Positions 1 to 5,198 of a stretch of DNA of 5,198 bases are shown piece after piece. The stretch is taken from assembly GCA_003140655.1 (NCBI GenBank), contig PLKR01000458.1, positions 3,988 through 9,185 on the forward strand, read 5' to 3'. Both the position numbers and the translations under genes were made by a program. The DNA is from Acidobacteriaceae bacterium. GTDB taxonomy: Bacteria; Acidobacteriota; Terriglobia; Terriglobales; Acidobacteriaceae. Under the pieces are notes generated by a model. It ran no database searches. It was not told the DNA's origin and saw only the letters and a list, made by a program, of their open reading frames with translations. Numbering within the stretch: position 1 is the stretch's first letter; every line of letters starts with the position of its first letter.

Positions 1-16
1 AGTTCTCCGTGTCGCG
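1..16 (-). promoter_or_regulatory. Possible ribosome binding site for a downstream gene cut off by the left edge
   Basis: After the pilX-like TAA the minus strand reads CGCGACACGGAGAACT to the edge. GGAG at 8-5 would suit a start codon 0-6 nt beyond the window, so the operon probably continues. In many type IV pilus operons the next gene is pilY1, but nothing of it is visible here. Confidence 0.35.
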
Positions 17-3000
17 TTAGTTGGTGCGCGCGACCTGGTTCTGACGGTAGCTCAGATTATCCACGTTGCGGAACATGGGAGTTGCGGGCGGCAGGTTCTG
101 AGGCGAAGAGAACAACGGGTCGAACACGTAATTACGGTTCGGCGGGTTGTATACCAGGTTGCAGCACTTGAAAGTTCCGGTCGCATAGGTGGCATAGTAA
201 AGGCTAACCAGAGAGCCTTTGTAATTCAGGCTCTGCTGAGACGCCTGGCCGCCCCAATCTTCAAGGAAGCGGAGAAAGTTGTGGATGCCGCCGTCCATAC
301 CGAAAGCAAACTCCGGGTTCTGGGTGGTATTGAGGAAGGCGATGTTCTTACCGCCGGCAATAGCAACGCGATAATAGGTGGTAACCGCAATCCTGTTGGG
401 CGTCGACGCGGGAACGTTTTGGCCGCTGGGGTTAATCGGATTCAGCAAGCTGCCGGAATAGAGTGCACCGGTTGCGCCGGCATCCTCCCAGTTGTTGGAG
501 AGGACGGTAACGGCGTCCGCAATCACGGCTGCAGCTGCGTGTATGGGCTCCGCCCCCGGAGGACTGTTCCAGGTCGTGTCATAGTTGGCGTTGCCTGGAG
601 TACAGTCGGCGCCGCCTGCCACTGTGCAGTTGGAGTTGTAGTTTCCCTGAATATAGACAGGGTTTTCCGAGCCGACGGTGAAACCGCCGCAAGCGGTCGG
701 GTTGGCTGCGGTTTGTGCGCAATTGTTAGTGCCATTGCCCGGCGGCATGGTGGGCAGATTGCCGAGTGAGGCATCCACCAGTTTCAGCCCATGGCGCGCG
801 CCGGTCACACGGTTGGCCCGGCCCACGGTGAAGGTCTGAATCCGGTGAGCAAATGGGTTGTGTGGGTTGGTGACGTCGGTATCGGTTGTCGTTTGAGCTC
901 CGAAGGCATCGCCTACAGTCACGGCGCCGTAAGTAGTGACGGTGCCGTCATTCCATTGTTCCGTATCCTCGGGAGAAACCCCGTTGTAGTTGACTGGTTC
1001 GAGGCTTCCATTGGGAGCAAAGGGAGCCCCGGCGGCGTAATTAACGACATCCTCGAAGCCATAAGCGCCGAGCAGGATGTTGTTGGGATTGTGCGCGGCG
1101 TTCGGGTCATACTGCATGCCCCGGCGGTCCGAGAAGTAGAGGACATAACCGTTCTGTGTGGTAAAGTTCACGGTATTCCCCGTAGACCCTGTAAGTCCGA
1201 GCAGCCAGCGCCTGAGGTTTCCCACATCCAGTTCCACGACGTTCATGAGGCCGTTGGGGGTGCCAGTTCCCGGAGCGAAGGTGCCGGCTACATCATTGTT
1301 TTCTCCTTCGCGGGCGTCATAAAGGTTGATGGGATACCAGTTGTACTGCGAGTTTAGGGAACTCACGGAGGTGCCGTAGTAAGTGGTGGGAGCGGTGGTG
1401 ACCGATCCCCCCGTGTAGACGGAGGTGAAGGTTACCGCATCACCGGCGGTGATGCTGCCGTTACCTCCGCGATCCGCAGTCATCTGGAAATATAGAATCG
1501 CGTTCTTGTGATCCGTGAGAAAGTTGCTTCCCGTTGCGCCGATAGTGTTGGTGGCTTGCGCCGCAGCGCTGCCAGGCGCGTTGGGCACTTGCAATCCGCG
1601 GGCAAAGCCCAGTTGCAGCCACTCCTTAGTGACGCCGGTCCACGCGCCAGTGCTGGAGTTTAGAACTTCAACCAGCAGCCAGCCATTGATGAGAGGCCAC
1701 TCGGCCTTGGTTGTGTTGTGCGCGGCGGTTGTGCCTCCGGGCACCCAAGGCGGCCACATGAAGTTGGTGTCACCCTGAGTGCAGGCGCTGCCCACAGCAC
1801 CGGCGCCGCAGGCACTTTCACCGAAAGAGTAGTAGTCGGTTCCGCCAGCGGGGACGGGAATTCCACTCTGAGCCCCACCCGTGGTCGTGAAAGGTCCCGC
1901 GGTGTTCACGAATTCGCTGGCCGGAACCATGCTGGCTAATTCCACGTCCTGGGTTACGTCTCCGTTCCAGCCGGGGAGATGCAGATCGGCTTCCTTGTCG
2001 CTGAGCAGGACACGAATCTGAGCTTCATTGGCTAAACGAGATCCGCCCAGCAATGAAGTCGGTGATTCGCCCACCGGCGGGCGGCGGACGATCTGGAAGG
2101 GAAAAGTTGTGCCATTCACAAAGGGAAGCGTTAGATCACTGGCGCCGGTGCCGTTGGGGCCGTCCACGGGAGGGGGGCCGGGAAGGCCGTTGCCATCGAT
2201 AATGTACCCCTGATAAGGCGTACCGAGTGAGACGTTGTACCAGGCCGCGACCTGTGTCGAAGCGTGGCCGCCGTTGACGCTGCCCTCGTTCGCGGGGAGT
2301 TGGGTGGCGATGTCGACGCAGGTGGCGCTGGGGACTGCGGCTGCAACGTTGGCCATTTGCACGGAACAACCGCCGCTGGTGGTTGGAATCATCACGGTGC
2401 CGCCATTGTCATTGCCGGCAGACGGGACTCCGTTGTCCATCTGTTCGCGGATCACGTTCCCGAAGGCGCTGATCTTGTCTCCAAAAACCAGGTTATAGCC
2501 GTCAGCCACGCCCAGGTACAGGTCGCCGTTGGTGTGCACGCGGCCGGCAAACCCGAGGTTAGGACTGCGGCCGAAAAAACAATCGCCGTCGCAGAACACG
2601 CCGAACTGGAATACAGGGATCAGCGCTACCTCGGCGGTGCGCGTCATGCTCACGGTCTCAGTGTTGCCGAAAATCCGTTGCGCGGTGACGTTCATCGAGA
2701 CCGGGATAATCTGCGCATACAGACCGGCGTCTGGGCCAGACTGGATGGGGCCCCAGACCGGAGACAGCGGCGCGGCGCAAGGACTTGCTGCTCCGGGCGT
2801 GACTGGTGCCACGTTATAGGCTCCATCCTGCCCCGTGAAGGTGATAGTCGGGTCCCAGGTCGGAGGGTTGTTGCTCACGGCACAAATCTGTGCGGCGGTC
2901 GGCGCCTGAATGTTCTGGAATGTGCTGGCCAGGTCGGAAGTCATCTTCTCCATGGCCCCTTCGGCGGCACGATAGGTGTAGTTATTGCTGAGATCGGCCG

Positions 3001-3124
3001 CGCCCACCTTCTGCTCGGTGTTAACCATCATGAGCAGGGCGACGGCGAATCCCGACAAGAGCAACATCAACAAGAGGGACGCGATCAGCGTGAATCCTCG
3101 TGAGCCGAATTTAGCGCTAGGCAT
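17..3124 (-). CDS. Very large PilX-like minor pilin / pilus tip protein
   Basis: 1035 aa, against roughly 150-350 for PilX or GspK. The leader MPSAKFGSRG precedes FTLIASLLLMLLLSGFAVAL, a hydrophobic helix with Ala instead of Glu at mature position 5, and then 'NTEQKVGAAD' and 'YRAAEGAMEKM' (about residues 35-60), matching the PilX N-terminal pattern ('E..AG......AF.AAE.A'). The ectodomain has blocks I recall from large PilX-like proteins of Acidobacteriota: FQFGVFCDGDCFFG and GRVHTNGDLYLG (172-205), RVLLSDKEADL (371-381), PINLYDAREGE (597-607), VLYFSDRRG (661-669), NPVYIQGNYN (821-830), AAAVIADAVTVLSNNWED (864-881), FLRFLEDWGG (950-959), LNYKGSLVSLYY (966-977), TGTFKCCN (982-989) and YNPPNRNYVFDPLF (992-1005). 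There are 14 cysteines. The start at 3124 has AGGAG 7 nt upstream; ATGs at 3139 and 3184 are in frame but have poorer sites and would lengthen the leader. As the operon's K/X-position pilin lacking Glu5 it is expected at the pilus tip. The ectodomain's ligand or function is unknown. Confidence 0.85.
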   Translation of the reverse strand: MPSAKFGSRGFTLIASLLLMLLLSGFAVALLMMVNTEQKVGAADLSNNYTYRAAEGAMEKMTSDLASTFQNIQAPTAAQICAVSNNPPTWDPTITFTGQDGAYNVAPVTPGAASPCAAPLSPVWGPIQSGPDAGLYAQIIPVSMNVTAQRIFGNTETVSMTRTAEVALIPVFQFGVFCDGDCFFGRSPNLGFAGRVHTNGDLYLGVADGYNLVFGDKISAFGNVIREQMDNGVPSAGNDNGGTVMIPTTSGGCSVQMANVAAAVPSATCVDIATQLPANEGSVNGGHASTQVAAWYNVSLGTPYQGYIIDGNGLPGPPPVDGPNGTGASDLTLPFVNGTTFPFQIVRRPPVGESPTSLLGGSRLANEAQIRVLLSDKEADLHLPGWNGDVTQDVELASMVPASEFVNTAGPFTTTGGAQSGIPVPAGGTDYYSFGESACGAGAVGSACTQGDTNFMWPPWVPGGTTAAHNTTKAEWPLINGWLLVEVLNSSTGAWTGVTKEWLQLGFARGLQVPNAPGSAAAQATNTIGATGSNFLTDHKNAILYFQMTADRGGNGSITAGDAVTFTSVYTGGSVTTAPTTYYGTSVSSLNSQYNWYPINLYDAREGENNDVAGTFAPGTGTPNGLMNVVELDVGNLRRWLLGLTGSTGNTVNFTTQNGYVLYFSDRRGMQYDPNAAHNPNNILLGAYGFEDVVNYAAGAPFAPNGSLEPVNYNGVSPEDTEQWNDGTVTTYGAVTVGDAFGAQTTTDTDVTNPHNPFAHRIQTFTVGRANRVTGARHGLKLVDASLGNLPTMPPGNGTNNCAQTAANPTACGGFTVGSENPVYIQGNYNSNCTVAGGADCTPGNANYDTTWNSPPGAEPIHAAAAVIADAVTVLSNNWEDAGATGALYSGSLLNPINPSGQNVPASTPNRIAVTTYYRVAIAGGKNIAFLNTTQNPEFAFGMDGGIHNFLRFLEDWGGQASQQSLNYKGSLVSLYYATYATGTFKCCNLVYNPPNRNYVFDPLFSSPQNLPPATPMFRNVDNLSYRQNQVARTN

Positions 3125-3185
3125 CGTGTTTCTCCTCATTTCCCTAAACGATTTCCTTTTTCCTTCCGCCAGTATGAGATCCATA
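3125..3185 (-). other. 61-nt purine-rich spacer between pilW-like and pilX-like genes
   Basis: This is the longest gap in the block. Read on the minus strand it is rich in A and G (for example GGCGGAAGGAAAAAGGAAA) and contains several weak Shine-Dalgarno-like stretches before the strong AGGAG. I see no convincing hairpin, T-run or promoter, so it looks like a translation-initiation region inside one transcript. It stays open in the pilX frame from an ATG one base after the pilW-like stop. Confidence 0.55.
3132..3136 (-). promoter_or_regulatory. Ribosome binding site of the large pilX-like gene
   Basis: AGGAG on the minus strand is 7 nt before the ATG at 3124. It is the best Shine-Dalgarno match in the window and decides this start, giving a 10-residue class III leader instead of one of 25 or 30 residues. 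Confidence 0.75.
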
Positions 3186-4364
3186 TCAATAAGACGATCC
3201 CTGAATCGGGTACTCCTGCTGCGAAGTCAGGTTGCGGGCGGAGATCGAAGTCTGCAGATCAAGACCCTGATATCCGACGCCGGTGTATTTCGACTGCTGG
3301 CTGCGCATGCTCATGTGCAGAATATTGACCTTGGTAATCATGCCGGGGTTGGTGCCCGCGGGGAGCGTAGCCTGATTGGCGTTGACGACCCCGGCGTCGT
3401 AAACGTCATAACTGAACTTGAGGTAAACGACGTTTTCCGCCACTGGAGCGGGAGCCTTCCCGCTTTGCAGGCGCATCAACGTGGGTAAGTTAGTCGCAGG
3501 GGGAATGGTTAGATAGTAAGTGACTGCCAGCAAGCGTACCGCGGAATAGGGAATAGCCGTGGAGGCGGGGGCTCCGGGGCCAACGAACTGTGAGAGGCTC
3601 CCTGTGACAGCGGCGGGCTGATTGACATGGCCTGGATCCGTGGCGGCGAAGGGTACTGTGTAACAGGCAGTGTTCGCACCGGTCGGCGCACAAGCGGTGA
3701 CGGCGCCGGTGACCACACCGACGGCGTTGTTGCCCCACAGGATCAGATCGCCTTGTTGGAGGCCGATCACAGCGGCGTTCAGAGGTTGAGGTGCGAGGGT
3801 ACCGGTCGGCAAGACGCAGGTAGCGGGCCAGGGTGGGCCGGCCGGCAACTGGAAGGTCACAGTCGTACCTGCGGCATTGATCGAGGAGCTGTAACAGTTC
3901 AGGGCCAGAGTGACGTCGGCAGAGATCACGGTAATAATATCGGTGGGGCCTTGGGCCGCGTTGATCGTGATTCCCAGATTAGGGCCAGGAATAATGGAAT
4001 AGATGTAGGGAACGCCGGCGGTAGTCGGATAGGCCACAGGCGCGCCGTTGATGTAGTTGCAGGTGACCAGGCCGCTGCAGGGATAAACCGGCAGGGTTCC
4101 GGTTACGGGCAAGCCCACGGCGCTGGTAGACAACCCTTGCTGGCCTAAAGCGCCGGCGCCGGCCATGCTGATGTCGCGCTGCATTAGATTGCTGGCGGCG
4201 CGAAAGTCCTGCTGTAGTTCCGACCTCTGCGACGCGATCCAGCTTGCCTTCATCGCCCGGCTGAACAAATCAGCGGCGGTGACGATGAGGACGGCTCCGA
4301 TGGCGGCGGAGATCATGAGCTCCAGCAGGGAGAAGCCACGACTCGAATTGGGTGTGCGCCGCAT
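3186..4364 (-). CDS. pilW: PilW-like (GspJ-type) minor pilin
   Basis: 392 aa. The leader is MRRTPNSSRG; cleavage after Gly10 would give mature FSLLELMISAAIGAVLIVTA with Glu at position 5. The helix leads into 'QQDFRAASNLMQRDISMAGAG' (about residues 51-71), the 'R...L.QRD...AG.G' stretch characteristic of PilW. Near the end, 'LMRLQSGKAPAPVAENVVYL' followed by FSYDVYD (297-323) and 'ITKVNILHMSMRSQ' followed by LQTSISARNL (343-379) are also typical PilW features. Six cysteines (96, 102, 157, 183, 225, 234) could pair as disulfides outside the membrane. It starts 10 nt after the pilV-like stop, and the AAGGGA ribosome binding site begins right after that stop. An upstream frame extension to 4544 was not used because it runs through the pilV-like gene and would place the leader 60 residues inside. 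Expected role: minor pilin in the priming complex or tip, next to the PilX-like protein. The middle of the protein is rich in Gly, Ala, Pro and Thr and is not recognised. Confidence 0.88.
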   Translation of the reverse strand: MRRTPNSSRGFSLLELMISAAIGAVLIVTAADLFSRAMKASWIASQRSELQQDFRAASNLMQRDISMAGAGALGQQGLSTSAVGLPVTGTLPVYPCSGLVTCNYINGAPVAYPTTAGVPYIYSIIPGPNLGITINAAQGPTDIITVISADVTLALNCYSSSINAAGTTVTFQLPAGPPWPATCVLPTGTLAPQPLNAAVIGLQQGDLILWGNNAVGVVTGAVTACAPTGANTACYTVPFAATDPGHVNQPAAVTGSLSQFVGPGAPASTAIPYSAVRLLAVTYYLTIPPATNLPTLMRLQSGKAPAPVAENVVYLKFSYDVYDAGVVNANQATLPAGTNPGMITKVNILHMSMRSQQSKYTGVGYQGLDLQTSISARNLTSQQEYPIQGSSY

Positions 4365-4367
4365 CAG

Positions 4368-4373
4368 TCCCTT
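4368..4373 (-). promoter_or_regulatory. Ribosome binding site of the pilW-like gene
   Basis: AAGGGA on the minus strand sits between the pilV-like stop codon and the ATG at 4364. The match to the consensus and the short spacing (3 nt from its last base) are mediocre, so reinitiation by ribosomes finishing the upstream gene probably helps. Confidence 0.5.
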
Positions 4374-4374
4374 T

Positions 4375-4986
4375 CTAGTGGTACGAGGAAATCTCTTCTT
4401 CAAGCACATAGGATTTAGTCCCTGCATGGTTGGGGACCGTGTAATTGATAGTGATGGTGACCAGAACCAGGGTGGGGACGGTCGTGCCGTTCTCCAGCAG
4501 CGGCGTGATCGTAATGGTACGGGTGTAGTTTGCCAGGGAGACAATCACGTCGTCGGCCGTACCCACAATGCCGTCAGGTCCGGGTTCGGTTAGGCACTCG
4601 ATGCCGCCGTTAGGACATTCCACTCCCGCGGCGGTCTGACAAGCCACATCATCGGCCGTGCCCAAAATGCCATCCGTTCCGGCACACATGGGTTGCAGGG
4701 CGTTAGGCAGGAAAACCCCTGGGGGTGTGGCCGTGGTGTTGTTGATCGCGGTGAAGCCCAACTGCGAAGTGTTGCGCGCGTTGAAGATGCTCTCCATCGC
4801 TTCCGACGCCAGTTGCCGGGCAATCATGTCTTCTTGCGAAGTCTGGCCCGCGCCGATGGTGATGCCCAGCGCTGCGAGCGTAGCCAGCAGCCCGACGGCG
4901 AGAATCACCATGGAGAACATGACTTCCAGAAGCGAGAAGCCGGACTGATCGGTTTTCCGCGAGGATGCAAAACGCTTGATACTCAT
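4375..4986 (-). CDS. pilV: PilV-like (GspI-type) minor pilin, type IV pilus modification protein
   Basis: 203 aa. The leader is MSIKRFASSRKTDQSG (residues 1-16); a prepilin peptidase would cut after Gly16, before FSLLEVMFSMVILAVGLLA, which keeps Glu at mature position 5. The helix continues to about residue 70 with the 'QLASEAMESI' segment typical of PilV/GspI ('A..LA...ME.I'). The ectodomain contains two DGI-x-GTADDV loops (residues 103-114 and 136-147) and four cysteines (101, 116, 124, 131), all in that stretch. It then has beta strands (ANYTRTITITPL, VLVTITINYTV) and ends in LEEEISSYH. The start at 4986 is chosen because it overlaps the upstream stop as ATGA and has GGAG 6 nt upstream; an in-frame ATG at 5004 and others further up lie within the upstream gene. 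Expected role: inner-membrane minor pilin that helps build the pilus-priming complex with the neighbouring pilins. Length is usual for the family. The symbol reflects family and position, not proven orthology. Confidence 0.88.
   Translation of the reverse strand: MSIKRFASSRKTDQSGFSLLEVMFSMVILAVGLLATLAALGITIGAGQTSQEDMIARQLASEAMESIFNARNTSQLGFTAINNTTATPPGVFLPNALQPMCAGTDGILGTADDVACQTAAGVECPNGGIECLTEPGPDGIVGTADDVIVSLANYTRTITITPLLENGTTVPTLVLVTITINYTVPNHAGTKSYVLEEEISSYH
4546..4581 (-). repeat. Coding repeat copy 2 in pilV-like gene (GPDGIVGTADDV)
   Basis: Residues 136-147 of the PilV-like protein, exactly 33 residues (99 bases) after copy 1. Cys124 and Cys131 lie in the linker between the copies. 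Confidence 0.75.
4645..4680 (-). repeat. Coding repeat copy 1 in pilV-like gene (GTDGILGTADDV)
   Basis: Residues 103-114 of the PilV-like protein. It matches copy 2 at 10 of 12 residues and 29 of 36 bases, with several synonymous third-base changes. It is flanked closely by Cys101 and Cys116. The Asp-Gly and Ala-Asp-Asp pattern looks like an acidic turn that could bind a metal ion such as calcium; this is inference. Confidence 0.75.
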
Positions 4987-5198
4987 GATTGGCTCCAGGT
5001 CCATACTCCAGCCACTTGGGACAGCAGCCATCCCCGGATGCGGCCCGTATAACCCCATAAAGTAACGGCGCGCTGGGTTGGCAGTTGCCCCGGAATTCCC
5101 AGGTAGACCACGCCGTTGTTGACATTGCCGAGGGCATCCTGCGCACTGCCGTCAGGCTGGAAATAGATAACGTTGCCCCCGCCGGCGCCGCTCGGCGG
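4983..5198 (-). CDS. FimT/GspH-family minor pilin, 3' end only (5' part beyond right edge)
   Basis: The minus-strand frame is open from the window edge to a TGA and gives the last 71 residues of a protein. It reads like the C-terminal beta domain of GspH/FimT/FimU pilins: a strand with NVIYFQPDGSA, then VVYLGIPG, then RAVTLWGYTGRIRG. The 'xFxPDG' turn followed by 'RAVTLxGxTGRIR' is the usual end of this domain. The N-terminal methylated helix, expected about 100 residues upstream, lies outside the window. A GRIR motif (fragment residues 52-55) resembles the GRxR motif reported for DNA-binding FimT proteins of natural transformation, so FimT is as likely as FimU. The protein ends in a Trp-rich tail (GWLLSQVAGVWTWSQS). 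Its stop overlaps the start of the pilV-like gene in ATGA, so the two are probably translationally coupled. Family assignment is good; the choice between FimT and FimU is inference. Confidence 0.85.
   Translation of the reverse strand, partial: PPSGAGGGNVIYFQPDGSAQDALGNVNNGVVYLGIPGQLPTQRAVTLWGYTGRIRGWLLSQVAGVWTWSQS
4993..4998 (-). promoter_or_regulatory. Ribosome binding site of the pilV-like gene
   Basis: CTGGAG on the minus strand lies 6 nt before the ATG at 4986, inside the 3' end of the fimT-like gene. Together with the ATGA overlap it fixes this start over the in-frame ATG at 5004. Confidence 0.7.

Noticed and set aside
281..1357. Plus-strand frames of 162 and 188 codons (281-769, 791-1357)
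   Set aside because: Both lie opposite conserved motif blocks of the pilX-like gene and their translations resemble no family.
2264..3103. Plus-strand open frame of 279 codons opposite the 5' part of the pilX-like gene
   Set aside because: It is antisense to clear leader and helix coding sequence and its translation has no recognisable domain. Long antisense frames are expected in GC-rich DNA.
17..3124. Possibility that the giant gene is a PilX-PilY1 fusion or carries a von Willebrand A domain
   Set aside because: I see no MIDAS (DxSxS) motif and no PilY1 beta-propeller or EF-hand-like calcium loop in the ectodomain; the motifs present fit a large PilX-like family.
4365..4544. 60-codon upstream extension of the pilW-like frame
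   Set aside because: It overlaps the pilV-like gene, reads as Arg/Pro/Ser-rich noise, and would bury the class III leader inside the protein.
3627..4593. Plus-strand frames of 173 and 142 codons (3627-4148, 4165-4593)
   Set aside because: Antisense to the pilW- and pilV-like genes, with no recognisable protein features.
1..5198. tRNA, rRNA, CRISPR array, insertion sequence, phage or attachment-site signals
   Set aside because: Nothing of this kind was found; the window is almost wholly covered by four co-directional pilin genes with gaps of at most 61 nt.

Overview
The window is almost entirely coding and holds one block of four genes, all on the minus strand, so transcription runs from the right edge to the left edge. 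It is a minor-pilin (type IV pilus or pseudopilus initiation) operon. Three complete genes and the 3' end of a fourth are visible, in the order fimT/gspH-like (right edge, partial), pilV-like, pilW-like, and a very large pilX-like gene. The three complete products each carry a class III (prepilin peptidase) leader ending in Gly before Phe, followed by a hydrophobic helix. The order matches the H-I-J-K order of type II secretion minor pseudopilins and the fimU-pilV-pilW-pilX order of type IV pilus systems.

Organism: a GC-rich, Gram-negative-type bacterium. The outsized PilX-like protein has a block of motifs (RVHTNGDLYL, LYDAREGE, YFSDRRG, PVYIQGNYN, FLRFLEDW, TGTFKCC, YNPPNRNY) that I associate with Acidobacteriota and, more loosely, deltaproteobacterial lineages. 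Acidobacteriota is my best guess, from memory of the family and not from a search.

Layout (right to left): 5198-4983, C-terminal 71 residues of a FimT/GspH-type pilin, with a GRxR motif near its end; its TGA overlaps the next ATG by 4 nt. 4986-4375, PilV-like, 203 aa, with two copies of a DGI-x-GTADDV loop flanked by all four of its cysteines. 10 nt gap. 4364-3186, PilW-like, 392 aa. 61 nt purine-rich gap with a good ribosome binding site. 3124-17, PilX-like, 1035 aa, several times the usual length of a PilX or GspK. The last 16 nt at the left edge hold a possible ribosome binding site for a further gene just outside the window (pilY1 would be the usual neighbour, but it is not seen).

How they work together (family knowledge): the four minor pilins are inserted in the inner membrane, processed by a PilD-type peptidase, and form the priming complex or tip on which the major pilin polymerises. 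The PilX/GspK-like member is expected at the very tip, so its large ectodomain would be the exposed end of the fibre. No promoter, terminator, RNA gene, mobile element or CRISPR array was seen. The most notable features are the giant tip-pilin ectodomain, the GRxR motif of the FimT-like protein and the acidic-loop repeats in the PilV-like protein.
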